A stretch of DNA of 64,000 bases. Source: Lysinibacillus_B sp036662795. Its GTDB lineage: Bacteria > Bacillota > Bacilli > Bacillales_A > Planococcaceae. The notes under the pieces were generated by a model. It saw only the letters and a list, made by a program, of their open reading frames with translations. It was not told where the DNA came from and did not search any database. Shown piece after piece: positions 43,325-53,171 of the stretch (position 1 is the first letter of the stretch; each line of letters opens with the position of its first letter). The stretch spans positions 76,051 to 140,050 of the forward strand of contig NZ_JBAFWZ010000010.1 in the NCBI RefSeq assembly GCF_036662795.1, read 5' to 3'. Made by a program: the position numbers and the translations under genes.

Positions 43325-43360
43325 CAAAAAAACTCCCCAGCTCGTTTTCCGAGAGGGGAG
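43325..43360 (-). terminator. Terminator of the ba3 oxidase operon
   Basis: Read on the minus strand: CTCCCCT-CTCG / CGAG-GGGGAG stem with a two-base bulge, then a run of T residues (A-run 43,326-43,332 on the plus strand). Together with the preceding entry it separates two converging operons. Confidence 0.8.
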
Positions 43361-43378
43361 AGTATTAAAAAATTTAGT

Positions 43379-45049
43379 TTACCAGAGATTATTAAAGCCT
43401 TTAGAGCCTGGTGGGGATTGCGTAATAATCTCGTAAATCGGAATAGTATAAGCGAATAAGATTAACGCGAATAAAATAACGCCCCAAATTTTGAAGTTCT
43501 CTAAAATAGCAGGTGTTTTTTCTGCACCAGGTGCAACTTCAGCCACTGGGAATTCTTCCTCTCCCTTAGGCGCAAAGAATGCTAATTGAATGACCATATA
43601 AATAATGATAATAATCGCGATGAATAGAATTGTACCACCTATAGCTTGTGCAATTTGATACGGAACCCAATCATACGCAACTGAAGACTCACCGTAAGTC
43701 GAGTAATCAGATCTACGTGGTGCCCCTAATAATCCAGCAATATGCATAGCAGCTGACATTATTAACATACCAATACCCCAAAGAATACCGACAATATTTC
43801 CTAAGAAGTTTAATTGAGGTGTTAATACACGACCTGTTAAATGTGGGATTAACCAGAAAGCTACCCCAAAGAATGTTAGCACTACAGCTGTCGCTACCGT
43901 TAAGTGGAAGTGACCTGTTACCCAAATCGTATTGTGTACTAATTGGTTCATTTGATAAGATGCGTTGACAAGACCACCAGCACCACCAGGAATAAATGCT
44001 AGCATACCGATAAACGGTACTAGGAATCGGCTATCCTTCCAAGGTAACGCCTTAAACCAACCAAATAATCCTCGACCACCTAGTTCACGACCACGTAATT
44101 CAAACGTAGCGAACATAGAGAAGGCGGTCATTAATGATGGGATTACAACAAAGAACGTTAATACAACTTGTGTGAATTTCCAGAAGCCATCAATACCAGG
44201 CTCTGTTAACTGGTGATGAATTCCTACAGGGAACGAGAATAATAGGAATAAGATAAATGATAAGCGAGCTAATGAATCAGAGAAAATCTTTGCACCAATT
44301 ACTTTTGGTACCACTACATACCAAGCCATATAAGCAGGTAATAACCAGAAGTATACTAGCGCATGCCCGAAATACCAGAACAGTGTACGCGTTAGTAATA
44401 CATCAACACGTTCTACGATACCTAATGACCAAGGTAATAACATGAATAGAACTTCAACAGCTACACCTAACGTACATGTAATCCAAAGAATCGAGTTGAC
44501 AACAGCCATAAATGTTAAAAGAGGTGAGATTGCACCGTTATTCTCTTTTTTCCATTGTCTATACTTCATAATTTGCATAATACATAGCAACCAAGATCCA
44601 ACTACAACAAGGGTTAAGCCTAAATAGAAAATCCAGTGTGCTTGTAGTGGAGCATAGAATGTATAAAGAACTGTCGCCTCATTTAATAAAACCATTACAG
44701 CGGCTGCAGCTGTTCCAATGACCATTAACCAGAAGCCAATCCAGCCAATTTTACGCTGTGTATTTGTAAAAGTTCCTGCAGTACGACTAACTGCTGCGAT
44801 TTGGAAGCCCATAATAAAGAATGTTGTTAGTATAAGACCTAAGAGGATTCCGTGAACAGTTAAAACCTGATAATAACTAATTTTAATTCCAGCTGGAAGG
44901 GTAAATTCACCAGAACGAACTAATACTTGTAGTAAACCTGCTAAGCCTCCAAGTAATAAAGCAATAAACGCAACATAGATATTTGCCATCGCCAAACTAC
45001 CATCTTTACGATCAACGCGAGTAAAATTATTGACTATTTTCTGTTGCAT
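43379..45049 (-). CDS. cbaA: ba3-type cytochrome c oxidase subunit I
   Basis: A 556-residue heme-copper oxidase of the B (ba3) family with 12-13 hydrophobic helices. The N-terminal heme a/b ligand His lies in YYQVLTVHGILLGLILTT. The CuB His pair region and the active site helix are seen in YFGHALVYFWLLPAYMAW and the second heme ligands in NTIWVTGHFHLTVATAV. Membrane terminal oxidase reducing oxygen. It overlaps subunit II by 23 bases. In Bacillus subtilis this enzyme type is absent; in Geobacillus and Lysinibacillus relatives it is typical. Confidence 0.93.
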   Translation of the reverse strand: MQQKIVNNFTRVDRKDGSLAMANIYVAFIALLLGGLAGLLQVLVRSGEFTLPAGIKISYYQVLTVHGILLGLILTTFFIMGFQIAAVSRTAGTFTNTQRKIGWIGFWLMVIGTAAAAVMVLLNEATVLYTFYAPLQAHWIFYLGLTLVVVGSWLLCIMQIMKYRQWKKENNGAISPLLTFMAVVNSILWITCTLGVAVEVLFMLLPWSLGIVERVDVLLTRTLFWYFGHALVYFWLLPAYMAWYVVVPKVIGAKIFSDSLARLSFILFLLFSFPVGIHHQLTEPGIDGFWKFTQVVLTFFVVIPSLMTAFSMFATFELRGRELGGRGLFGWFKALPWKDSRFLVPFIGMLAFIPGGAGGLVNASYQMNQLVHNTIWVTGHFHLTVATAVVLTFFGVAFWLIPHLTGRVLTPQLNFLGNIVGILWGIGMLIMSAAMHIAGLLGAPRRSDYSTYGESSVAYDWVPYQIAQAIGGTILFIAIIIIIYMVIQLAFFAPKGEEEFPVAEVAPGAEKTPAILENFKIWGVILFALILFAYTIPIYEIITQSPPGSKGFNNLW

Positions 45050-45527
45050 TAGGGTCCACCACCTTTAAAGTTGAGTACATATTTGCATGCCCAATACCGC
45101 AATATTCATTACAAACAATTAAATATTCACCCGCTTGATTCATCTCTGTTACATATTCAGAAATGTAGCCAGGCTCTAGCATTAAGTTAATATTCGTTTG
45201 TGCAACCTCAAATCCGTGAATGACGTCTTTAGTAGTAGCGTAAAACTTTACAACTGACCCAAGAGGTACTTCAATCTCTATTGGGTTATAGTTAAAAGCA
45301 GAAGCAACTATGACGACCTCATAATCCCAATCCTTGCCTTCTACCTTGTGAACACCTGGATTGTCGAATGGTGCATGGTTATCTACATTTTCATAATCAA
45401 TTATATTTCTAGCTTGGTTCGGGTGCGTACCGTTATGGAAAGCGCCGATTCCTAAAATAACTAGGAATGCAAATAGAGTTCCGACACCAAACACAAGCCA
45501 CCACTTCTCGTACTTATGTAAGTGCAT
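45027..45527 (-). CDS. cbaB: ba3-type cytochrome c oxidase subunit II
   Basis: A 166-residue membrane-anchored cupredoxin. One N-terminal helix (about 9-29, WWLVFGVGTLFAFLVILGIG). The CuA site is complete: His in KDVIHGFEVAQTN, and Cys/Glu/Cys/His/Met in CNEYCGIGHANM. It accepts electrons from cytochrome c. Shine-Dalgarno GGGAGGAAAC region upstream on the minus strand. Confidence 0.93.
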   Translation of the reverse strand: MHLHKYEKWWLVFGVGTLFAFLVILGIGAFHNGTHPNQARNIIDYENVDNHAPFDNPGVHKVEGKDWDYEVVIVASAFNYNPIEIEVPLGSVVKFYATTKDVIHGFEVAQTNINLMLEPGYISEYVTEMNQAGEYLIVCNEYCGIGHANMYSTLKVVDPNATENSQ

Positions 45528-45559
45528 GTTGTTTCCTCCCTTACGAATCTAATTTGTCG

Positions 45560-45682
45560 CTAGAAGCGATCTGTAAATAGGCTGAAGCAATAAGCCCAAA
45601 TTAAAATGATTACTATACCTACTGCGAAAGTCGCATACAGCGTACCTTTTAGCTCCTCGTCCGATTTTTTCTTGTTTGCCAT
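45560..45682 (-). CDS. ba3-type oxidase subunit IIa, 40 residues
   Basis: MANKKKSDEELKGTLYATFA begins a 40-residue protein with one transmembrane helix (VGIVIILIWAYCFSLF). Ribosome binding site GGAGGGAGAA on the minus strand is excellent. It matches in size and placement the single-helix subunit IIa that replaces the first helix of subunit II in ba3 oxidases. Location directly upstream of subunit II supports this. Confidence 0.8.
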   Translation of the reverse strand: MANKKKSDEELKGTLYATFAVGIVIILIWAYCFSLFTDRF

Positions 45683-45854
45683 AATTCTCCCTCCTACTTG
45701 TAGATGAAATAGTAGTTCTTGCCTTCATCATATAAAAAATAAAAAACGTAAGATGTGATAAAAATCACAACGAGCATAGGATTTTGTGAAAAAAGTGTGA
45801 AAAAAGTGTGAAAAAAGTAAGAGGCTGTGGACTGCTTTTATTCCTATAAAAATA

Positions 45855-45892
45855 AAAAAACAGCTATTCCATTGTGATGGAATAACTGTTTA
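45855..45892 (-). terminator. Terminator after the CheX-like gene
   Basis: AAACAGCTATTCCAT / ATGGAATAACTGTTT stem with TGTG loop; minus strand continues with a T-rich run. Confidence 0.85.
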
Positions 45893-45920
45893 GAGTGAAT
45901 TCTTTTGTTATATGTAAAAT

Positions 45921-46379
45921 TTATTCTTCCTCATCTATCGTTAATAAGATCGTGATATTTCCTGCCGTATCGATACTTGCCGGTAGTCTAAAGGCTGATT
46001 GAAAGCCATAAAGCTTTGTATTACCGACCATTACAGTAGGAGGAGTAATATCTAATTCTAATTCGTTTTGCCCAACGTGCGTACATAAATTACCGGCAAT
46101 CATATTACCAAATTCTCCAGTGAATGATTCAAGCATTTCTCCTTCAAGCGGCATGCCGAACATGGTAGAGCCAATTGCCCCAAATGTAGTAGGGGAACCA
46201 TCTATAATAATACGACCTTTTAAATCTCCGACTAAGCCGATCAATACACCCATTTCTTGTTGAATAAAGGGCTCAGTAGTTAGGGACGGTGAAGAGATTT
46301 CAATATTCATAGGTAAGATGGATTTTAATGCATGGATTGTCCCATTTAAAATTGTTTGAATATGCTTCGACGTACTCAT
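45921..46379 (-). CDS. CheX-like chemotaxis phosphatase-family protein
   Basis: A 152-residue CheC/CheX/FliY-fold protein. The E-x2-N motif that acts on CheY-phosphate appears in ESFTGEFGNMIAGNLCTH. A mirrored N-terminal half shows GVLIGLVGDLKGRIIIDG, typical of CheX. It may act as CheY-P phosphatase in motility control. It lies alone with its own terminator, not in a che operon. Confidence 0.82.
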   Translation of the reverse strand: MSTSKHIQTILNGTIHALKSILPMNIEISSPSLTTEPFIQQEMGVLIGLVGDLKGRIIIDGSPTTFGAIGSTMFGMPLEGEMLESFTGEFGNMIAGNLCTHVGQNELELDITPPTVMVGNTKLYGFQSAFRLPASIDTAGNITILLTIDEEE

Positions 46380-46659
46380 TAGTATGCACCCTCTTCAAGA
46401 CTTTTTCTTCATCTTAACATGTGTATTATCCTTGTGTACAACTAAAAATCTAAAAGAGGCTAAATTATCACTATATATAATAGGAAGATTCATCAATAGA
46501 ACTATCGAATTTTGCATTCAATTATTGGAAGATTGCAACGAAAGAAATGACAAAAAAGTTGAAAAATGTAGTTAGAGTCGTTATTTTATAGCCGATTTTA
46601 CTTAAAACCGTGGTACTATATATTTGTGACAAAATTTAAACAAAGGGGCATTAGAAAGA
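46380..46659. other. Intergenic region upstream of dynA
   Basis: No convincing gene; a 63-codon frame at 46,384 has no ribosome binding site. It should hold the divergent promoters of cheX and dynA. Confidence 0.6.
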
Positions 46660-49600
46660 ATGAATGCTTTAGATCAGCAAATTGAACAACTTTTACAACA
46701 ATCAGCAATTCAATACATAATTTACTCGCAAAATCAGGATGCAGAGCGAATAGAGAAGCTTCATCTTTTTGCGCGCAAGCTACTACAGAAGGAATATGTA
46801 ATTGGATTTGCAGGTCATTTCTCCGCAGGAAAATCCAGTATGATTAACGCACTGTCAGGAGAAAATATTTTAGCTACAAGTCCAATTCCAACAAGCGCAA
46901 ATATCGTAAAGGTGCATAAGTCTAATGAAGACTATGCTATTCTCTATTTACATAAGGAGCAACCTGTAAAATTTGAGGCGGGCTATGATATTAAGCAAGT
47001 AAAAGAACTAAGTAAGAACGGCGAGCTTGTGTCTCAAATCGAGATTGGTCATAGCTCATCAACGCTACCTTCAGGTGTAACGGTAATGGATACACCCGGT
47101 GTTGACTCAACTGATGATGCACATGCAATGAGTACAGAATCTGCCCTTCATATTGCAGATGTTGTATTTTACACAATGGACTATAATCACGTGCAATCAG
47201 AGTTAAACTTCCAATTCACAAAACAATTAATGAAATATAACGAGAATGTTTATTTGATTGTTAATCAAATCGACAAGCATCGTGATTCGGAGCTTTCTTT
47301 TGAAGAATTTAAGCAATCCGTTCATAATTCTTTTGCTGCTTGGGGTGTGTATCCAAAAGATATTTTCTTTACGTCGTTAAAGCAACAAGATCATCCTCAC
47401 AATGATTTTATGAAGGTGAAAAAGATTGTGATGGATTCGATGGAAGATTGGCAGGAGCAGCTTGTATTAACAGCCAAAAATACATTAACAAAGCTCCATG
47501 ATGAGCATGAGGCGTTTTTAGCAGATGAAAAGCAGGATCGCCTTGAAGCGAATGAAGAAATCTTATCGCAGGATGATTGGGCACATCATGAAGATCTTTT
47601 AGAGCAATACGATAAGCTGACACTTCAAACAGAGCTATTCTCCTTTGAACAGTGGAATGAAACATTTGAGGAAAAGCGTAAAGATTTATTAGCCAATGCA
47701 GCGATTATGCCTGCTGATTTCCGTGATAAATTACGAGGCTATTTAGAATCACGTCAAGAAGGCTTTAAAGTAGGGGGCCTCTTTACTGCGAAACGAAAAA
47801 CAGAAGAAGAGCGTCAGCGTCGAATCCAAGAAGCAAATGCAACGTTCCAAACGGTTCTTCAATCACAATTAATTGGTCATATTAAATCTTTAATGAAGCA
47901 ATCATTAAAGGATGTTGGTGCTTTAACTGAGGCGCGAGCTGCCTCTATTGATGAAAGAGATTTTGCTGTACCGTTTTCATTAATTGAGGAGCAGGTGCAA
48001 GGCAATGTAATGGTAACCGGAGATGCCGTATTAAATTTCGCCAATCGTGTTGCAGAAGCAACAAAGCGCCACTTTATTCGTGAGACGGATGCATGGAAAA
48101 AAGAGCAGGAGTCTGTACTACAGCAAGTAGAATCTGAAGTATCGGCACCAGTCCAACTAAAAATTAACGCTATGAAAGGCAAAATCTCAGCGATTCATCA
48201 AATTCGAGAAATGGATGAACGTAAAATATTTAGTGACAAGCAGATGACACAGGCCTCAAAGGAAACAAGAGCAGCAGCCAAAACACAATTTGCAAATTGG
48301 CAGACGGATTATGAAAAAGCCTTATCTGAAATTCGTCCGTTCAATGAGTCGATGTTATTGCCAAAAGAGGAAGCTACTTTTGAAATGGAGCAGCAGCAGG
48401 AAGTAGCAGCTAGTAGCTCACACAACTCTGAGATAGTTGCAGCCAATGCAATGAAAACAGCACAGGCAGTTGGCAATGTCCAAGGCTTTAAAGAAGTTGC
48501 AAGCTTCCTAACGAAAAAAGTCGAGCGCCTACAGAAGAAGGATTTTACAATCGCTTTATTCGGAGCGTTTAGTGCGGGGAAATCCAGCTTTTCCAATGCA
48601 CTTATGGGCTCGAGGGTATTACCTGTATCACCAAATCCAACGACAGCAGCTATTAATAAGATTCGCCCAGTAACACCTGAGCATCCGCATGAAACAGCAG
48701 ATGTAAGATTAAAAACAGATAGACAGTTATTAGAGGATATTAGAGCATCCTATGAGGCGATCGGACTGAATGTATCTTCATTACAGGAAGCATTTGACCG
48801 AGCACAAGAAGGACTTGATGTTAGTCTGTCTGATGAACGACTTAATGTTCATAAATCATTTATTCGCGCCTACAGCGAAGGCTTTAATGAATTTAAGGAT
48901 CAGCTTGGCACAATTCTTCGTGTAAACCGCGAAGATTTTGAAAAATTTGTAGCACAGGAAAATCGTTCGTGCTTTGTTGATAATATCGATTTCTATTTTG
49001 ATTCACCACTAACACGAATGGGTGTCACACTTGTAGATACACCAGGGGCAGACTCAATTAATGCACGTCATACGGGCGTAGCGTTCGATTATATCCGAAA
49101 TGCAGATGCGATTCTTTTCATTACGTATTATAATCATGCATTTGCAAAAGCAGACCGTGAGTTTTTAATTCAGCTTGGACGCGTTAAAGATGCATTTGAG
49201 CTTGATAAAATGTTCTTTGTTGTCAATGCAATTGACCTAGCTTCTACTGAAGAAGAGGCAGATGAAGTGAAAAATTACGTACGTTCAGAGCTGCAACGCT
49301 TTGGAATTCGATTCCCGCGTCTTTATGGTGTATCTAGTTTACAAGCTCTTAAAGAAAAACAAGAAGGGGCAGAGCTTCAATCAGGCATTGCACCATTTGA
49401 AGAGGCTTTCCATCACTTCTTAAATGAGGAGCTAATGGGGATTGCTGTGCAGGCTCTAAATGAAGAAGTAGAAAAAACACATGCTCGACTTCATGATTTA
49501 ATTCAGCAAACGGAAGACAATTTAAAGCGAAAAGATGAGCGTTTAGCAGAACTACAACAGCTTGAGCAGCATGTACGAAATCAGTATCAGTTAAGCAACA

Positions 49601-50271
49601 CAGCAATGCTGGAGAAGGATTCGAAACAGGAATTAGAGGAGTTATTATACTACGTTATGCAACGTGTTTATTATCGTTATCCTGACTTCTTCCGTGAAAG
49701 CTATAACCCTTCTACGTTTGCACAGCTTCCAACACAGCAAGCGCTTGATACAGCTTTAAAGGAAGTGTTACATGCACTAAGCTTTGATTTTACACAGGAG
49801 CTGCGTGTGACGAATTTCCGCTTAGCACAATTCGTGCAAAAGCAAATGAAGGAACGCTTTAAGGAAGGGGCGCAAGCTCTAAAAGAATTGAACCATAGCT
49901 TCTCATTTATGGCGTACGAACCAGGAGAGCCAAGTATTTTAGATTTCACAGGACTATTTGCAGATCGAGAAAAATATGCAAGTGTAAAATCCTACTATAA
50001 AAATCAAAAAGCGTTTTTCGAGAAAAATGAAAAAGAGCAATTAAAAGAAGCGTTAGAGGGCTTAACGAAGCCGGATGCGCAAGGTTATATAGAGCAGGAG
50101 AAAAAGCGTCTTGAAGATTGGGCAAACGGATTTATCACAACTGAGGCTGAATCCCTTCGTTTACACCTTCTAGATCAAGCAATCGAGCAAATTGAAACGG
50201 AGCGATTATTACTTCAGGAGGAAAGTCGATTAGCCTCATGGAAGGATATTTATGCACAGCTTCAAGCATAA
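46660..50271 (+). CDS. dynA: Double-headed bacterial dynamin-like GTPase DynA (YpbR)
   Basis: A 1203-residue fusion of two dynamin units. First GTPase: G1 GHFSAGKSSM (about 50-59), G3 DTPGVDS, G4 NQIDKH. Second GTPase begins at about 625: G1 GAFSAGKSSF, G3 DTPGADS, G4 NAIDLA. Each is followed by long helical stalk regions. Length and layout match Bacillus subtilis DynA (about 1190 residues), which tethers and fuses membranes, protects against pore-forming agents and delays phage lysis spread. Both P-loops are intact. Confidence 0.95.
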   Translation: MNALDQQIEQLLQQSAIQYIIYSQNQDAERIEKLHLFARKLLQKEYVIGFAGHFSAGKSSMINALSGENILATSPIPTSANIVKVHKSNEDYAILYLHKEQPVKFEAGYDIKQVKELSKNGELVSQIEIGHSSSTLPSGVTVMDTPGVDSTDDAHAMSTESALHIADVVFYTMDYNHVQSELNFQFTKQLMKYNENVYLIVNQIDKHRDSELSFEEFKQSVHNSFAAWGVYPKDIFFTSLKQQDHPHNDFMKVKKIVMDSMEDWQEQLVLTAKNTLTKLHDEHEAFLADEKQDRLEANEEILSQDDWAHHEDLLEQYDKLTLQTELFSFEQWNETFEEKRKDLLANAAIMPADFRDKLRGYLESRQEGFKVGGLFTAKRKTEEERQRRIQEANATFQTVLQSQLIGHIKSLMKQSLKDVGALTEARAASIDERDFAVPFSLIEEQVQGNVMVTGDAVLNFANRVAEATKRHFIRETDAWKKEQESVLQQVESEVSAPVQLKINAMKGKISAIHQIREMDERKIFSDKQMTQASKETRAAAKTQFANWQTDYEKALSEIRPFNESMLLPKEEATFEMEQQQEVAASSSHNSEIVAANAMKTAQAVGNVQGFKEVASFLTKKVERLQKKDFTIALFGAFSAGKSSFSNALMGSRVLPVSPNPTTAAINKIRPVTPEHPHETADVRLKTDRQLLEDIRASYEAIGLNVSSLQEAFDRAQEGLDVSLSDERLNVHKSFIRAYSEGFNEFKDQLGTILRVNREDFEKFVAQENRSCFVDNIDFYFDSPLTRMGVTLVDTPGADSINARHTGVAFDYIRNADAILFITYYNHAFAKADREFLIQLGRVKDAFELDKMFFVVNAIDLASTEEEADEVKNYVRSELQRFGIRFPRLYGVSSLQALKEKQEGAELQSGIAPFEEAFHHFLNEELMGIAVQALNEEVEKTHARLHDLIQQTEDNLKRKDERLAELQQLEQHVRNQYQLSNTAMLEKDSKQELEELLYYVMQRVYYRYPDFFRESYNPSTFAQLPTQQALDTALKEVLHALSFDFTQELRVTNFRLAQFVQKQMKERFKEGAQALKELNHSFSFMAYEPGEPSILDFTGLFADREKYASVKSYYKNQKAFFEKNEKEQLKEALEGLTKPDAQGYIEQEKKRLEDWANGFITTEAESLRLHLLDQAIEQIETERLLLQEESRLASWKDIYAQLQA

Positions 50272-50283
50272 GGAGTGGTTTCA

Positions 50284-51084
50284 ATGACAAAGGTTTTTGT
50301 AACTGTAGATGAAATTCAAGTACCCGCACGTTTTATTGATGCGCGTTTCAATTTATCAGATTCGAAGCGCGGTCAAGCTCTTTACAATGAAGAGCATATA
50401 AAAGGTGCAGTATATTTTGATTTAGAGCAGCATTTATCGGATATGACAAAGAAGGCAGGACGTCATCCGATGCCTGAAAAAGAAAAGCTCATTGATTTAT
50501 TTGAGTCTGTTGGGCTAGCGTTAAAGGATACTGTTTATGTTTATGACCAGGGCGGGACACCGTTTGCTACTCGTGCCTGGTGGATGCTATCCTATGCAGG
50601 ATTTAAAAAGGTCTATATCGTCAATGGTGGCTTCACGGCTTTAAAGGAAGCTGGTTTGGAAACTGAGACCGGTACAGTGAGCTATGATCGGTCTACAATT
50701 ATTCCACAGTGGAATGAGGAGTCCTATGCAAGTCGGGAATATGTAAAGGCAATTACAATAGGGGAGACGGACGCCCTATTATTAGATGCCCGAGCCGCTG
50801 CAAGATACCGAGGTGAAATGGAGCCGCTTGATCCGATTGCTGGGCATATTCCAACTGCACAAAATTTTGATTGGGAGCAAGTGAAGCAAGGCAACACACT
50901 AGCACCAACCGAAGCGCTGCTACAAGCCGTACCAAAAGAAGATGAAATCGTTGTGTACTGTGGATCGGGTGTCACTGCCTCTCCGTTATATGCGGTATTA
51001 AAGGAAGCCGGCTACAAAAAAGTCCGCCTTTATGTCGGGAGCTATAGCGACTGGATTACAGAGCATGATGTGGAAAAAGGGTAA
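50284..51084 (+). CDS. Thiosulfate/3-mercaptopyruvate sulfurtransferase (rhodanese, two domains)
   Basis: A 266-residue tandem rhodanese. ATG 50284 follows AAGGAGTGG at the end of dynA; GTG 50275 is rejected as inside that site. N-terminal inactive domain with RFNLSDSKRGQALYNEEHIKGA and YDQGGTPFATRAWWMLSYAG. C-terminal active loop VVYCGSGVTASP supplies the catalytic Cys (about 228). CGSGVTA is the mercaptopyruvate sulfurtransferase form. It transfers sulfane sulfur to cyanide or thiols. Confidence 0.92.
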   Translation: MTKVFVTVDEIQVPARFIDARFNLSDSKRGQALYNEEHIKGAVYFDLEQHLSDMTKKAGRHPMPEKEKLIDLFESVGLALKDTVYVYDQGGTPFATRAWWMLSYAGFKKVYIVNGGFTALKEAGLETETGTVSYDRSTIIPQWNEESYASREYVKAITIGETDALLLDARAAARYRGEMEPLDPIAGHIPTAQNFDWEQVKQGNTLAPTEALLQAVPKEDEIVVYCGSGVTASPLYAVLKEAGYKKVRLYVGSYSDWITEHDVEKG

Positions 51085-51088
51085 TAGG

Positions 51089-51120
51089 AAAAAGGCTGTC
51101 GTTCTAAGGCAGCCTTTTGC
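51089..51120 (+). terminator. Terminator after the rhodanese gene
   Basis: AAAGGCTG / CAGCCTTT stem with an 11-base loop and TTGCTTT tail. Confidence 0.75.
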
Positions 51121-51137
51121 TTTATCAATGATAGTCT

Positions 51138-51935
51138 CTACAAATTTAAATCCCTTTTCACAAAAATTCGAATGGCAAGCCCATAAAAGATAATGCCTAT
51201 GATAACTAATACAGCACATAGCCAAAGTGCTTGCGAATCATTGGCAAGAATTTGCTCAGGCGAATAGAGTGAAAAAATTGTAGCATATTTTAAATCCTCT
51301 AGTTTTCCACCGATATTGGCTAACGCCTGAATTAAATAAAAGCCTACTGGTATAGCGATACTAAGTCCGTAAGACATCTGAGAATCTTTGCTTGAGCAGG
51401 AGATGAAAAAGCACATACTACTTATAGCAAAATGTAAACAAAATAGCCCAGCATTTAAAAGCAGCAATGAATTTATTTCTAGCTCTTCTGGGAAAAGGGC
51501 TGCGATCGTGATGATTTCAATAAGTGTAGTTAACGAAATTAATAAAAACAGACTAAAAACAAGAACAATCGCTTGTGTCGTTACAATTTTTTTTCGAGTA
51601 TTAGGTGTTGCTAATAAGTAAGCCATGGAGCCATTATCGATATAGCTCATAATTAATCGGTTTGCTAACATAATGATAAAAACGAGTGGTAGTAATAGTA
51701 GCAGCATGCCATATAAATAAGTGGAAATAAATTCGGTCAAGGTTGAGCCGAAGTCACTTATTCCAAAGGCGGCCATCATTTCGGGCATCATTGCTGCAAA
51801 TTGGTCCAGCATTTCGGAAGTTTTTGGGTCATACATATACACAATACTTATGACATACAGCGATATTACGGAAATAATGATGATGAAAATCCTGCTCATC
51901 GATTTTATTTCCTTTAAAAATAACGGAAGGTTCAT
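51138..51935 (-). CDS. ABC-2 type transporter permease
   Basis: A 265-residue membrane protein with six predicted helices (for example IFIIIISVISLYVISIVYMY; LLLLLPLVFIIMLANRLI). An ABC-2 permease with a cytoplasmic loop SYIDNGSMAYLLATPNTRKKI typical of the family. It overlaps its ATPase gene by 4 bases. Probable exporter of an antibiotic, lantibiotic or lipid; the substrate cannot be told. Confidence 0.88.
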   Translation of the reverse strand: MNLPLFLKEIKSMSRIFIIIISVISLYVISIVYMYDPKTSEMLDQFAAMMPEMMAAFGISDFGSTLTEFISTYLYGMLLLLLPLVFIIMLANRLIMSYIDNGSMAYLLATPNTRKKIVTTQAIVLVFSLFLLISLTTLIEIITIAALFPEELEINSLLLLNAGLFCLHFAISSMCFFISCSSKDSQMSYGLSIAIPVGFYLIQALANIGGKLEDLKYATIFSLYSPEQILANDSQALWLCAVLVIIGIIFYGLAIRIFVKRDLNL

Positions 51936-52825
51936 AGAGGATTTCCTCCATCCTTATAATAATCTAAAAATACTTCTTCAAGCGATTGAGTAACGACATC
52001 TAACGCTTTCACGTCATAGTTCGCTAGGCATTTAATAAAAGCTTGAATATTTCCTTGAATTTGTACCGAGATATCCAAACTTGATATAGGTGAACTAATA
52101 AAATCCTCCTGTATAAAACGGGAAGCCTGCTTTTCATCCCCAAAAGTAACGACATATTTCTTTATTTTCCGTTCCTTTAAATCACTTACCTTATCGACAG
52201 CCACAAGCTTACCTTTCGAAATAATCGCTACACGGTCACATGTTTTTTCTACTTCTTCAATCATATGTGAGGACATAAAAACAGTTGTCCCTCGCTTTTT
52301 TTCCTCTAAAATAAACTCGATAAATTTTGTTTGCATTAAAGGATCAAGTCCGCTCGTAGGCTCATCTAAAATAACAATTTCTGGTTTATGCATAAAAGCA
52401 CATACAAGACCGACCTTTTGCTTCATCCCTTTTGACATTTTTCGAATAGAGCGAGAAGGATCTAGCTCAAAAAAATGAATAAGCTCCTCTGCTCGGGAAA
52501 AATCCTGAAGTCCTTTCATTTTTCCAATAAATTGAATAAACTGAGTGCCGGTCATTTTATCAAAAAATGCAATTTCTCCTGGTAAATAGCCAATCTTTTT
52601 TTGAATTTCTGCAGCATCTTTAAGACAATCTAGCCCGTTCATTGAGCAGGTGCCCTCTGTCGGACGGATAAACCCCATTAAATGCCGAATGGTCGTTGAT
52701 TTTCCCGCCCCATTTGGACCTAAAAAACCAAAAATTTCTCCGTGCTCGATTTGTAAATGGATGTCTTGAATGCTTGTAAAATCGCCGAATTTTTTAGTTA
52801 ATTGATTAATTTCAATTGCAAACAT
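51932..52825 (-). CDS. ABC transporter ATP-binding protein (ABC-2 exporter)
   Basis: A 297-residue ATPase with Walker A GPNGAGKSTTI (about 38-48), QKKIGYLPGEIAFF, signature RKMSKGMKQKVGLVCAF, Walker B IVILDEPTSGLDP, and H-switch MSSHMIEEVE. The C-terminal ~80 residues are the accessory domain of the CcmA/NatA type. The signature 'MSKGMKQK' is the common MSGGMKQR form with substitutions. Partner of the preceding permease. Confidence 0.92.
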   Translation of the reverse strand: MFAIEINQLTKKFGDFTSIQDIHLQIEHGEIFGFLGPNGAGKSTTIRHLMGFIRPTEGTCSMNGLDCLKDAAEIQKKIGYLPGEIAFFDKMTGTQFIQFIGKMKGLQDFSRAEELIHFFELDPSRSIRKMSKGMKQKVGLVCAFMHKPEIVILDEPTSGLDPLMQTKFIEFILEEKKRGTTVFMSSHMIEEVEKTCDRVAIISKGKLVAVDKVSDLKERKIKKYVVTFGDEKQASRFIQEDFISSPISSLDISVQIQGNIQAFIKCLANYDVKALDVVTQSLEEVFLDYYKDGGNPL

Positions 52826-53171
52826 AAAAGACCTCGTTTCTTTTTTCTTCTATTATAACGTATACAAAAAGGGTTTTGTTAAATTATTCCTATGATATTG
52901 CAGACGTTGTTGTTTCTTTTGTGAGAGGTTAGCGCCTTTTAGCTCAAAAGTAATTTTAGTTGCCTCGTCTCGCAAGGATTAAATCACGTTGTAAGAATGG
53001 GGAATGGACTTTAATTTTAAATATATTGACGAAGAAAATAAAATTGATTAAGTAAATGAGGAGTAAATTAACAGTCATTATGCATACATAGAATCTCAAT
53101 GGTGAATACCTATTCATTTTATGTTAAATTATAGAAAAGTTATACTATTTCTGCTTAGAGGGGGTATTTTG
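52826..53171. other. Intergenic region with divergent promoters
   Basis: No gene seen. The DNA is AT-rich, and AGAGGGGG at 53,157-53,164 is the ribosome binding site for the next gene. Confidence 0.5.

Noticed and set aside
46384..46575. 63-codon frame between cheX and dynA
   Set aside because: No ribosome binding site, atypical residue content, overlaps the expected promoter region.
51388..51993. Plus-strand frames across the ABC-2 permease and ATPase
   Set aside because: They are shadows of well-supported minus-strand genes.
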